Positions 14,193-23,717 of a stretch of DNA of 27,587 nucleotides are shown one piece after another (the stretch's first letter is position 1; every line of letters starts with the position of its first letter). The DNA comes from JBEKHT01 sp049511715 (GTDB lineage Bacteria; Chloroflexota; Anaerolineae; Anaerolineales; RBG-16-64-43), in assembly GCA_049511715.1 (NCBI GenBank), contig JBEKXU010000040.1, forward strand, positions 1 through 27,587, read 5' to 3'. The position numbers and the translations under genes were made by a program. A model generated the notes under the pieces. It did not search any database. It was not told the origin of the DNA and was given only the letters and a program-made list of their open reading frames with translations.

Positions 14193-15707
14193 TTGTTCAA
14201 GAAAGTCCTGATTGCCAACCGAGGCGAGATCGCCGTGCGCATCCTGCGGGCCTGCCGGGAGCTGGGCTTGCGCACCGTGGCGGTGTTCTCCGAGGCCGAC
14301 CGCGAGGCCCTGCATGTGCGCTATGCAGATGAAGCCTACCGGCTGGGTCCGGCTCCCGCGCGCGACTCCTACCTGCGCATCGGCCGAATCCTGGAGATCG
14401 CGCGCCAATGCGAGGCGGACGCCATTCATCCCGGCTACGGCTTCCTGGCGGAACGGGAGGAGTTCGCGGAAGCCTGTGAGCAGGCAGGAATCACCTTCAT
14501 CGGCCCGCGGCCTTCTGCGATCGCGGCCATGGGCGACAAGATGGCCGCGCGCAACACCGTGACCCGCGCGGGGATTCCGGTCGTTCCCGGAACCGAGGGC
14601 GAAGGCAACCTGAGCGACGAAGAGTTGATTCGGATCGCCCCGCAGATCGGATTTCCTCTGCTGATCAAGGCCACGTCCGGAGGCGGCGGCAAGGGGATGC
14701 GGGAGGTTCGCGGGGCCGAGGAGTTGCCGGATCTGCTCCGCGCGGCACGCCGAGAAGCGGAAGCCGCCTTCGGTGATGGGAACGTTTACTTTGAGAAACT
14801 CATCCACGGCGCACGCCATATTGAGTTCCAGATCCTGGCCGATGCCGAAGGCAATGTCATCCACCTGGGCGAGCGCGAATGCTCGCTGCAGCGCCACCAT
14901 CAGAAGTTGCTGGAGGAATCTCCTTCGCCCTTTGTCAACAACGATCATGAGCTGCGCCAAGCGATGGGAGAGGTCGCGTGCCGCGCGGCCGCAAGCGTCA
15001 ACTACCTTAACGCCGGCACCATCGAATTCCTGGTAGACAAAGAGCGAAGGTTTTATTTCCTGGAGATGAACACCCGGCTCCAGGTGGAGCATCCAGTTAC
15101 CGAAATGGTGACCGGGATCGACATCGTCAAGGAGCAGATCCGCATCGCGCGCGGGCGCAAACTGCGCTACACCCAGGACCAAGTGGCGCTCAGCGGCTGG
15201 GCCATGGAATGCCGCATCAACGCGGAAGACCCCTACCAGGACTTCATCCCCTCGACCGGACGCATCCGCAACATTCTCCTGCCCAGTGGGCCGGGAGTCC
15301 GCGTGGACAGCGGCATTTACCCAGGCATGCAGGTCACGCCCTACTACGACTCCCTGATCTCCAAGCTGATCGTCCATGGAGAGACTCGGGCTGAGGCCAT
15401 TCTGCGCATGAGGCGGGCCCTGGAGGAATACCGCATCGTGGGGGTCAAGACCAACATCCCCTTCCACCAGGCTCTTCTCGACTCCCACCGCTTTATGGCC
15501 GGCAGCTTCGATACGCGCTTCGTGGAGGAGCGCTTCGACATCGAAGAGGCCCAAGAGGGCAACGATTCCCACCCGGACATCGCGGCCATTATTGCCACGA
15601 TCGTCGCGCATCAGCGGTCTCAGCGGGCTGCCCAGGCTCCTCAAAGGGGGCAGCGCGATGCCAGCAACTGGAAATGGATGGGCCGCTGGGAGCGCATTCA
15701 TCATTAG
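14193..15707 (+). CDS. accC: biotin carboxylase subunit of acyl-CoA carboxylase
   Basis: A 504-aa biotin carboxylase that uses ATP and bicarbonate to carboxylate the biotin of the carrier protein. It starts with TTG at 14193, five nucleotides or so after GGAGAGG, giving the standard MFKKVLIANRGEIAVRI. The ATP-grasp glycine loop is GGGGKGM at 163-169. The ECSLQRHHQK segment and the catalytic trio Glu291, Asn293 and Arg295 (EMNTRLQVEHP) are present. At about 500 aa it lacks the C-terminal biotinyl domain found in actinobacterial AccA/PccA fusions; the carrier is the next gene, 9 nt downstream. The last 30 or so residues are variable. Confidence 0.96.
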   Translation: MFKKVLIANRGEIAVRILRACRELGLRTVAVFSEADREALHVRYADEAYRLGPAPARDSYLRIGRILEIARQCEADAIHPGYGFLAEREEFAEACEQAGITFIGPRPSAIAAMGDKMAARNTVTRAGIPVVPGTEGEGNLSDEELIRIAPQIGFPLLIKATSGGGGKGMREVRGAEELPDLLRAARREAEAAFGDGNVYFEKLIHGARHIEFQILADAEGNVIHLGERECSLQRHHQKLLEESPSPFVNNDHELRQAMGEVACRAAASVNYLNAGTIEFLVDKERRFYFLEMNTRLQVEHPVTEMVTGIDIVKEQIRIARGRKLRYTQDQVALSGWAMECRINAEDPYQDFIPSTGRIRNILLPSGPGVRVDSGIYPGMQVTPYYDSLISKLIVHGETRAEAILRMRRALEEYRIVGVKTNIPFHQALLDSHRFMAGSFDTRFVEERFDIEEAQEGNDSHPDIAAIIATIVAHQRSQRAAQAPQRGQRDASNWKWMGRWERIHH

Positions 15708-15716
15708 GGCCCGTGC

Positions 15717-16214
15717 ATGAAGTACATCACCAGCATTGCGGATCAGACCTACACGATTGAAATCAACGACGAGAGACATCTCTCGATCGACGGCCGCACG
15801 TGCGAGGTGGACTTCCTCGAACTGTCGGATCAGCCGCTCTATTCCCTGGTCATCCAGGGCCAGTCCTATGAAGCCTACGTGCTGCCTCATGGAGACCGCT
15901 GGGAAATCGTCCTGCAAGGGCAAATGTATGAGGCCCGGGTCGAAGATGAACGAGAGCGTCGACTGCGTTCCGCTTTCAGCGGCCAAGCGCTAGAGAGTCA
16001 GGAGTTCCAGCTGCGGGCCCCCATGCCCGGCCTCATTGCCGCTGTGCTCGTCCATGAGGGGCAAGAGATTCTCAAGGGATCGGTCGTGATCGTCCTGGAA
16101 TCGATGAAAATGCAGAATGAGCTGAAGGCCCCGCGGGCCGGCACCCTTCTCCATCTGCGCGTTCAGGCCGGACAGACGGTCGAGCAGAATCAGATCCTGG
16201 CCGTGGTCGGATGA
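15717..16214 (+). CDS. biotin carboxyl carrier protein (acyl-CoA carboxylase)
   Basis: A 165-aa protein whose C-terminal 75 residues form a biotinyl domain. The biotinylation site is Lys131 in ESMKMQNE, flanked by APMPGL and by the AGQTVEQNQILAVV hairpin. The N-terminal 90 residues are beta-rich (YSLVIQGQSYEAYV and WEIVLQGQMYEARV) and resemble the region that links biotin carboxylase to carboxyltransferase in propionyl-CoA carboxylase alpha subunits. This protein therefore acts as the detached C-terminal part of such an alpha subunit. Its stop overlaps the CYTH start (ATGA at 16211-16214). Confidence 0.93.
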   Translation: MKYITSIADQTYTIEINDERHLSIDGRTCEVDFLELSDQPLYSLVIQGQSYEAYVLPHGDRWEIVLQGQMYEARVEDERERRLRSAFSGQALESQEFQLRAPMPGLIAAVLVHEGQEILKGSVVIVLESMKMQNELKAPRAGTLLHLRVQAGQTVEQNQILAVVG

Positions 16215-16868
16215 ACGCTGCCCCGTCACCGCTTCAAGCCCCAGACCCCGGTCACCAGGAGCTGGAGGTCAAGTTCCGCCTGCTCGAGCCCGATCTACTG
16301 CCTCAGCGCCTCGCGGCCGCTCAAGCGGCCTGCGTCCGCACCCAGGAGCTGGAGGTCAATCTGCGCTATGACACGCCCGATCGTGATCTTACCCGGAGAC
16401 ACCGCGTCCTTCGCCTGCGCCGGGACCGCTCAGCCCGGCTGACCTACAAGGAGCCGGGGCCAACCGAGGGGACCCTGGAAGCGCGCCGGGAGGTGGAGTT
16501 CATCGTCTCCGACGCGGGCGCAGCCCAGGAACTCCTGGAGCGCCTGGGTTATGAATGCCTGTGGCGCTATGAGAAGTACCGGGAGGAATGGGAACTGGGA
16601 CAGGCGCGGATTATGCTCGACCGCCTGCCCTTTGGCTCCTTCTTGGAGATCGAGGGGCCGAGTGAGGCGGCGTTGAAACAGGCCGCCCTTGGGCTCGGTC
16701 TGGATTGGTCCCAGGCTTTTCAGGGCAGCTACCTGAGCATCTTCACCTACCTGCGCGAGGCCCATTCGCTCCCTTTTCGTGATCTGACGTTTGCGAACTT
16801 CAGGGACCTGCCCCCCTTCGACCTGGGCCTGCCCCAAAGCGCCTGGCACCCCCTGACTGGCGGCGACC

Positions 16869-16879
<11 letters not shown>
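16211..16879 (+). CDS. CYTH-domain protein (class IV adenylate cyclase/triphosphatase family)
   Basis: A 222-aa protein with a CYTH triphosphate-tunnel domain over roughly residues 15-175. The defining ExExK is Glu17-Glu19-Lys21 (ELEVKF). Further charged tunnel residues are visible: Arg68 and Arg70 (LRLR), Lys80 (TYKE), Arg93/Glu94/Glu96 (REVEF), Lys122/Arg124 (EKYRE), Asp137 and Glu146/Glu148 (FLEIEG). The full set suggests an active enzyme on a triphosphate such as ATP, thiamine triphosphate or inorganic triphosphate. CyaB-type cAMP synthesis and simple hydrolysis cannot be told apart here. It overlaps the biotin carrier gene by 4 nt and the mutase gene by 11 nt. The C-terminal 45 residues lie outside the domain and look unstructured. 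Confidence 0.88.
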
Positions 16880-18521
<1,642 letters not shown>

Positions 18522-18553
18522 ACGGCGGAAGGATCGGAGGTCACAGACGGCCT

Positions 18554-19105
18554 GTGGATAACCTTCCCAGTTTTCCCCGCCGGAGGGACAAGGGCCGCGA
18601 ACCGCCGCGGATTCTCCGCCTGGCGCACGTGGGCATGGTAGTGGAAGAAGTCGAATCGGCTTTGACGTTTTGGCGCGACGTGCTCGGACTCCCCTTGTCT
18701 CATGTCGAGGACGTGGCCGATCAAGAATCCAGCGTGGCCTTCCTCCCCCTGGAAGGAGGGGAGGTCGAGCTCATCCAGCCGAGCACGGACAACTCCGGAA
18801 TCGCCCGCTATCTGGCGAAGCGGGGGCCGGGAATTCACCACCTCTGTTTTGAGGTGAATGACCTGGAGGGGATGCTCGACCGCTTGAAGAAGTCCGGCGT
18901 CCGTCTCATCCAGGAGCAGCCTGTGGTCGGCCCGGGAGGGCAGAAGATTGCCTTTCTCCATCCCCAGAGCACCCAGGGAGTGTTGGTCGAGCTTTATCAG
19001 AGGCCGCCCCTAGAGCCCGAATCGCGGCGTGGTCCGGGTCACAACTCCGCCAATCTCCATCCGCCCGAACCGGACCCGGGCGAGGCGGACGGCGAATCCT
19101 CCTAG
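18554..19105 (+). CDS. mce: methylmalonyl-CoA epimerase
   Basis: A VOC-fold epimerase that interconverts (S)- and (R)-methylmalonyl-CoA, linking the carboxylase product to the mutase substrate. Likely metal ligands are the His of LAHVGMVV, the Glu of GEVELIQ, the His in GIHHLCFEV and the Glu of VLVELYQ. There is no ATG at the expected N-terminus. The GTG at 18554 gives 183 aa with about 20 residues before the domain, and GGAGG lies 14 nt upstream; a TTG at 18476 inside the mutase gene is an alternative. About 25 Pro/Glu-rich residues follow the last ligand. Function is secure, the exact start is not. It converges on the enoyl-CoA hydratase with one base between the stops. Confidence 0.9.
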   Translation: MDNLPSFPRRRDKGREPPRILRLAHVGMVVEEVESALTFWRDVLGLPLSHVEDVADQESSVAFLPLEGGEVELIQPSTDNSGIARYLAKRGPGIHHLCFEVNDLEGMLDRLKKSGVRLIQEQPVVGPGGQKIAFLHPQSTQGVLVELYQRPPLEPESRRGPGHNSANLHPPEPDPGEADGESS

Positions 19106-19106
19106 G

Positions 19107-19883
19107 TCAGCGACCTTTCCATTCCGCCTTCCGCTTCTCCAGGAAGGCGTGCATCCCCTCCTTTTGGTCCTCCGTCGAAAAGAGGAAATAGAAGCTCCGC
19201 CGCTCGTGCCCCAGGCCGTCCGTCAGGGAGCTCTCAAAGGCATGGTTGACCGCCTCCTTGGCCAGGCGCACGGCGACCGGAGCGCGGGAGGCAATTTCTC
19301 CCGCCAGCTTGAGGGCCTCCTCCAGGTAAGCGCTCCCCGCAACGACCCGGTTGATCAATCCAAACTGCAGCGCCTCGGCGGCCGAAAGGTTTCTGGCATT
19401 AAGGACCATTTCCATGGCCAGGGCCTTGCCAACCGCGCGGGTCAGGCGCTGGGTGCCTCCGGCCCCCGGGATGACTCCCAGGTTGATTTCCGGTTGCCCG
19501 AAGCGCGCCGACTCCGAGGCCACGATCAGGTCGCAGGCCATGGCCAACTCGCACCCGCCCCCCAGGCACCATCCCGAAACCGCGGCCACGACAGGCTTTC
19601 TGACCTGATAGATATGATCGAAGAGATCAATGCGCCCTTGGATCAGCATGCTGACGGCGGACTCGTCGACCATTTCCGCGATGTCCGCTCCGGCCGCAAA
19701 CGCCTTGTCGTTTCCTGTGATCACGATGGCTCGGACGGCGCGGTCGGCCTCGAAGCGATCCAGGCCCTGCCCCAATTCCCGCAGCAACCCTGCACTCAAG
19801 GCATTGAGGGCCTGCGGACGGTTCAGCCGGATCAATCCCACCGCGCCTCGCGTCTCGCTCAAGATCAGAAGCTCCCCTGCCAT
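19107..19883 (-). CDS. enoyl-CoA hydratase/isomerase family protein
   Basis: A 258-aa crotonase-fold protein. The ATG at 19883 has GGGAGGG upstream and gives MAGELLILSETRGAVGLIRL; the longer frame from 19907 adds unmatched residues. Both catalytic glutamates of true hydratases are present, Glu112 (GGGCELAM) and Glu132 (QPEINLGVIPG), with the oxyanion glycines at 108-110. It should hydrate trans-2-enoyl-CoA to 3-hydroxyacyl-CoA, the beta-oxidation step between the acyl-CoA dehydrogenase and 3-hydroxyacyl-CoA dehydrogenase also encoded in this window. It is the last gene of the minus-strand run and lies 33 nt from the SDR gene. Confidence 0.95.
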   Translation of the reverse strand: MAGELLILSETRGAVGLIRLNRPQALNALSAGLLRELGQGLDRFEADRAVRAIVITGNDKAFAAGADIAEMVDESAVSMLIQGRIDLFDHIYQVRKPVVAAVSGWCLGGGCELAMACDLIVASESARFGQPEINLGVIPGAGGTQRLTRAVGKALAMEMVLNARNLSAAEALQFGLINRVVAGSAYLEEALKLAGEIASRAPVAVRLAKEAVNHAFESSLTDGLGHERRSFYFLFSTEDQKEGMHAFLEKRKAEWKGR

Positions 19884-19916
19884 GGTCCCTCCCTTCCACC
19901 CCGGCACGCCGGAGCG

Positions 19917-20672
19917 CTAGATCATGACCCGGCCGCCATCGACATGAATGGCTTGCCCGGTAATGTACCCCGCGGAGGACGAGCACAAGAACAAGACCAA
20001 TCCAACAACATCCTCAGGGCGTCCCAGGCGGCGCTGCGCGATTTCGCTCAACCAACGCTGGACCTGCTCAGGATTCCTGCGCAGGGCCGACGTCATTTCC
20101 GTTTCGATGATTCCCGGGCAGATCGCGTTGACGCGAATCCCATAGGGAGCCAGTTCGCGCGCCGCCTCTTTCGTGAACCCCACCAGTCCCGTCTTGCTGG
20201 CCACATAGGCCGCCCGGTCGGCCAGGCCCTGCGCCCGCCCGGCCGTCGAGGCAATGTTGATGATCACCCCGCCTCCGCCCGCCCGCATGATCGGGGCCAC
20301 CGCCCGGGTCAGCAGGAACGGCCCCTTGAGGTTGACGGACAGCGTACGGTCCCAATCCCACTCGCTCATGTCCAGGATGGTACTGTGGGGTTCGACCCCC
20401 GCATTGTTAACCAGGATATCCACTCGTCCCCATTGCTCGCACCCTCGGCGGACCAGGTCTTCGACGGCCATACGGTTGGAGACATCCGCATCGATGCCCA
20501 CCACCTCTTTGCCAGAGGCTTCCAGCGAACGGACAACCTGGTTGAGGTTGTCGGGCAGGATGTCATTCACAATCACCCGCACGCTCTGCCCCGCCAGTTC
20601 CTCCGCAATGGCGCGACCGAGGCCGCGTCCCGCCCCCGTAATGAGGGCCACCTTGTTTCGCAACTCTTCCAC
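19917..20672 (-). CDS. short-chain dehydrogenase/reductase (SDR), FabG-like
   Basis: A 251-aa classical SDR. The cofactor motif is TGAGRGLG at 12-19, NNAG is at 89-92, and the catalytic residues are Ser142, Tyr156 and Lys160 (YVASK). The C-terminus ends with GQAIHVDGG, as in 3-ketoacyl-ACP reductases. It starts with GTG at 20672, only two nucleotides after the stop of the phosphoribosyltransferase. FabG is the closest functional match by motif, but the setting beside an enoyl-CoA hydratase suggests a 3-hydroxyacyl-CoA or alcohol dehydrogenase is equally possible. Acidic Asp37 after the second beta strand suggests NAD rather than NADP (inference). Confidence 0.93.
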   Translation of the reverse strand: MEELRNKVALITGAGRGLGRAIAEELAGQSVRVIVNDILPDNLNQVVRSLEASGKEVVGIDADVSNRMAVEDLVRRGCEQWGRVDILVNNAGVEPHSTILDMSEWDWDRTLSVNLKGPFLLTRAVAPIMRAGGGGVIINIASTAGRAQGLADRAAYVASKTGLVGFTKEAARELAPYGIRVNAICPGIIETEMTSALRRNPEQVQRWLSEIAQRRLGRPEDVVGLVLFLCSSSAGYITGQAIHVDGGRVMI

Positions 20673-20674
20673 GA

Positions 20675-21202
20675 CTAGGCACGCTCCGGCCCGCTGAGCA
20701 GAGCCCCCTCCTCCCCTCGGGCAACTTCCCAGGGATAGACAACATAAGCATCCGTGATCGCGCCATAGTAGTCAGGCCGGGTCTGTCCAAAGAGATTCCG
20801 ATAGGGATTAAAGTGCAACACGCAGAGCTCGGGCAGACCTCCCGCCGCGAGGATGCGATTCTTCACTGCCGTGATTGTGCGCCCCGATCCCCAGACATCA
20901 TCCACAACCAAGCTGGTTCGCGCCCTGAGCAGGGGATCCTCCGGGAATTGCAAGAAGGCCGGCCATACCCACAAGGCCTCCTTCCCGCGCCCCTCATGCG
21001 CGGTCTGGTCTTCGCCGGGAAAATCCACCGCGGCCAGCAGCACCTGCTGGATGTTCAGCGCCTCGGCCAGCAGCCCGCCGGGAACCAAGCCGCCGCGGGT
21101 GATGATCACCATGTTCTCAAAATCTTTGTGGAATTGTGGCAGGAGGGTGTCAATCAGGCGATCCACATCCAGCCAGGAAAGAAGCTCTCTACGCCGGGCC
21201 AT
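20675..21202 (-). CDS. purine-type phosphoribosyltransferase
   Basis: A 175-aa type I phosphoribosyltransferase. The PRPP-binding loop is SLVVDDVWGSGRTI, with the two acidic residues at 101-102 and a GSGRT variant of the usual TGxT end. The other PRPP contact is TRGGLVPGG at 35-43. Hypoxanthine/xanthine/guanine salvage enzymes and related regulators share this pattern; the specific base is not determined. The ATG at 21202 has an excellent GGAGGAGGGTGAG upstream. It lies 59 nt from the methyltransferase gene and two nucleotides from the SDR gene, so it shares their transcript. Confidence 0.85.
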   Translation of the reverse strand: MARRRELLSWLDVDRLIDTLLPQFHKDFENMVIITRGGLVPGGLLAEALNIQQVLLAAVDFPGEDQTAHEGRGKEALWVWPAFLQFPEDPLLRARTSLVVDDVWGSGRTITAVKNRILAAGGLPELCVLHFNPYRNLFGQTRPDYYGAITDAYVVYPWEVARGEEGALLSGPERA

Positions 21203-21261
21203 GGGCTCACCCTCCTCCGGGGCCGCGCCGTCGTGATTCCCCCGGGCCCTCGATCATAGCA

Positions 21262-22518
21262 TTAGGCTACCGGGCTGACAATCTCGGGGCTCGTTCCCTC
21301 GGCCGACTCGGTCCCGAAACCCGGAGGCACGTTTCCCACCAAGACGGAGGGACGGCCTTGAACCTTGGTGAGAAAGAGAATCCGCGAATCGGGACCTTCC
21401 AGCCGCAGTTGATGAATGAGAGCCTGCGGATCGATCGGCGAGCCTCGTTTTTTGACGATCACATGCCCGACGCCGTTGGCACGAAGCCACTTCCGAAGAG
21501 TCTTGAGCCCAAAGGGCAAGACTTCCTGGACCTGAAACGCCCGCGCCAGCGGGGTCGCCACACAGCGAAGAGACGAGAGGTAGGCAATATCCCGGTCGAC
21601 TTGCCACGCGTCCAGAATCTGAGCCAATTCCGCGACCAAACCCGCTCGCAGGACCGCCGGATCGGGCTCGTAGAGAACCGTCCCCGGTTCCCTAACGGCG
21701 GCCGGCGGGCACGTTGGGTCTTCGCAAATTGTGAACTCCCCGGGAAGCAGCGTGGCACGGCGCCGGGCGGAGCGAAAGGCCCCAAACCACAAGCAGGCCT
21801 CTTTTAATTCGCCCCGCCAGGAGACAAACTCCATTTCACAGTCGTAAGGCGCCAGCTCATCCCGGTCTACCCCCGGGGACACCTTGATCGCCATCGGACG
21901 CTGCGGGTCCGCCTGGTGCCAGGAGGCGACGGTGGAAAAGGGCGGGCGGTACCCCTCCAGGTGGAAAAGCCTCCTCCCACCAGCCCGGCGGGAAGGATCG
22001 CAGTACAGGGCCGCATGCGCTATTCCTACCTGACGGGGAAGGCCCAGGGCGGCAAGATCCGACTGGACAAACCAAGTCCGTCCCGAGGGGGCACAAACCC
22101 GGACGTTCTCCCGGGCCATCTGCAGTCGCAAAGCGTCCCGGTCGACCGCCAGAACCGGACCTGCTTCCGACAGGGCACAGGTATCGCCGCCGACTCCACA
22201 GGCCAGATCGACGATCATTTTTTGACCTCGGAATCGCAGAGCCCGGTGACGGGCGACCGGTTCGGAGCTGGCCTGCTCGAGGGCCTCGCGAGTGAAATAC
22301 ATCTGCCCCGCCCGAGAGAACCTGGCGGCCGCTTCCCGGCGCAGGATGGCCGTTTCCAGCGCGGCGCGAACTAGGTCCGAGGAAGCCCACGGGCAGGTAC
22401 GGGCTAAGGCCGCCGCTTGGCCAAGAAAGCTGGCTTCCAGGGGATCCCGCTCGCTGGCGAGTTGGATCAACTCCTGCCCGCTCGACGAGAGCAGTTCCGG
22501 GAAGGCGGACAGGTTCAC
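21262..22518 (-). CDS. class I SAM-dependent methyltransferase with THUMP-like domain
   Basis: A 418-aa protein. An N-terminal helical segment (about residues 1-100) is followed by a Rossmann methyltransferase with SAM motif I VDLACGVGGDT at 103-113, acidic VDRD near 125 and a DPSRR motif at 174-178. The C-terminal LPFGLKTLRKWLRANG and VIVKKRGSPID segments match the THUMP-like domain family known from structures such as PG_1098. These proteins are presumed RNA methyltransferases, but the target is not established to my knowledge. The start is GTG at 22518, chosen because it forms a GTGA overlap with the stop of the small upstream gene; the longer open frame would overlap that gene by 67 nt. 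Confidence 0.85.
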   Translation of the reverse strand: MNLSAFPELLSSSGQELIQLASERDPLEASFLGQAAALARTCPWASSDLVRAALETAILRREAAARFSRAGQMYFTREALEQASSEPVARHRALRFRGQKMIVDLACGVGGDTCALSEAGPVLAVDRDALRLQMARENVRVCAPSGRTWFVQSDLAALGLPRQVGIAHAALYCDPSRRAGGRRLFHLEGYRPPFSTVASWHQADPQRPMAIKVSPGVDRDELAPYDCEMEFVSWRGELKEACLWFGAFRSARRRATLLPGEFTICEDPTCPPAAVREPGTVLYEPDPAVLRAGLVAELAQILDAWQVDRDIAYLSSLRCVATPLARAFQVQEVLPFGLKTLRKWLRANGVGHVIVKKRGSPIDPQALIHQLRLEGPDSRILFLTKVQGRPSVLVGNVPPGFGTESAEGTSPEIVSPVA

Positions 22519-22715
22519 GAGGGGGCCGAGCTCTTTGGATCGGGCAGCACTTGTCGGGCCAGGTCGAGGAATTCCTCCCACTCCTCCTTGAAGAAGTGAA
22601 GGGTCGCCGAGCCCAGTTCCAAATGCCAGGTGCGCTCCCCGTCCGGTTCGTCGGCGGCGTAGATCATGTAGTTCTCGGTTTCGGCCAGCGTTTCGATCGG
22701 AAGGTTCGGTTCCAT
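22515..22715 (-). CDS. small hypothetical protein
   Basis: A 66-aa acidic protein I do not recognise. The ATG at 22715 sits eight nucleotides after AGGAGG; an in-frame ATG two codons earlier is nearer than ideal. Visible features are a short beta-like stretch (NYMIYAADE), a WHLELGSATLHF stretch and an amphipathic helix rich in Glu, Trp and Leu (EEWEEFLDLARQVL). No cysteines, signal or membrane segment are present. Its stop overlaps the GTG start of the THUMP-like methyltransferase, so the two are translationally coupled, and a partner or regulator of that enzyme is the obvious guess. Confidence 0.75.
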   Translation of the reverse strand: MEPNLPIETLAETENYMIYAADEPDGERTWHLELGSATLHFFKEEWEEFLDLARQVLPDPKSSAPS

Positions 22716-22814
22716 GCCCATGGCCTCCTCCCCGGGGCAGATCCCCGGAGTCTCTTCTCCCCCCGCGCGGGTCACCTGCCGCCCTAAGGCCGCAGGCCGA
22801 AGCGCCCGAGAGAA

Positions 22815-23717
22815 CTACGTCCGTGCCTCAAAGAGGAAGAGAGATAGGTCGCCGCTGCGCTGCAAGCCCGCCTCCTGCGCCTGGCCCAGTTCCCGGGGTC
22901 GATTCGGAGCTCGCCAGGTAAGTCCGCGGGCTCCGAGAGACGAAGCCAAGCGACAGGCATCCCCAAGCAGGTCCGCCCGACACGAATCCTCGCTGACCAA
23001 CAGGCTCACAGCGAAGAACGGGATCCCGTCTTCGTCCTCTTCATGCAAGGCCAGCAGTCCCCGGTCTTGCCACCGCCACAGCCTCCCGGCTCGGACCCAT
23101 TCCATGAGACGATCGGGAACCGCCTGCGCCCATCTCCAGTCGCGCGTGATCAACCCGGCCGCGCCCGAAAAATCGGTCCGCTCGCTGGCCCAGACGATCG
23201 CCTGCGGCAGATCCATCGCTCCGAGCGGGGCGAATCCTTCGGGGACCCTTTCGCTTGCGCCGGCCGGGCGGGAGGGAAACGGCCCCGGGCTCGCTTCGAA
23301 CCAGGACAATTTGACCAAGTCGGCGACCTGAAAGAAGCCCAAGCGAGCGCAAAGGTGGTGCACCTGTAGGCGTTCGGAGCTGGTTGCCAAACGAACGATT
23401 CCTCCCCCCCGCCGCTCCCAAGCTTCCATCAGGTATTCGTGGATATGGGAGGCCACTCCCTGCCCCTGCCAAGCCGGCGCAACCCGCAAGCCTTCGAGCC
23501 ACCACTCGCCCCAACCCAGATCCGTCAACTTGCCCAGCCCCACCGCCTGGCCTCCGGCTTCTGCCACCAGGAGCAGCCCCAAAGGATCGGCCAGCCATTC
23601 CGCCCACACGCGAGGAATGTAATCCTGGCCTCCCCACACGGTACGGGTCAACTCGAGGACCTCACCCTGGTCCGAAAACCGGGCGGGACGGCAGACGATA
23701 GTAAGGCCTGGGTTCAC
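22815..23717 (-). CDS. GNAT-family N-acetyltransferase, two-part protein
   Basis: A 300-aa protein whose first 150 residues form a GNAT domain, with the acetyl-CoA signature Q-x-x-G-x-A at Gln84-Ala89 (QGQGVA) and the later VHHLCARLGFFQVADL element. The remaining 150 residues (including WRWAQAVPDRL and the ending LSLFLFEA) could be a second, degenerate GNAT-like fold, since tandem-GNAT proteins have this size, but I see no second acetyl-CoA motif. The start is GTG at 23717, overlapping the AI-2E transporter stop (GTGA). The substrate is unknown. Confidence 0.88.
   Translation of the reverse strand: MNPGLTIVCRPARFSDQGEVLELTRTVWGGQDYIPRVWAEWLADPLGLLLVAEAGGQAVGLGKLTDLGWGEWWLEGLRVAPAWQGQGVASHIHEYLMEAWERRGGGIVRLATSSERLQVHHLCARLGFFQVADLVKLSWFEASPGPFPSRPAGASERVPEGFAPLGAMDLPQAIVWASERTDFSGAAGLITRDWRWAQAVPDRLMEWVRAGRLWRWQDRGLLALHEEDEDGIPFFAVSLLVSEDSCRADLLGDACRLASSLGARGLTWRAPNRPRELGQAQEAGLQRSGDLSLFLFEART

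Noticed and set aside
13191..15986. Minus-strand open frame of 931 codons
   Set aside because: It lies opposite the carboxylase beta, hydrolase, biotin carboxylase and biotin carrier genes, has no domain and no ribosome-binding site, and is a codon-bias shadow.
19029..20678. Plus-strand open frame of 549 codons opposite the hydratase and SDR genes
   Set aside because: Both minus-strand genes have complete catalytic motifs; the plus-strand translation is low-complexity and unlike any family I know.
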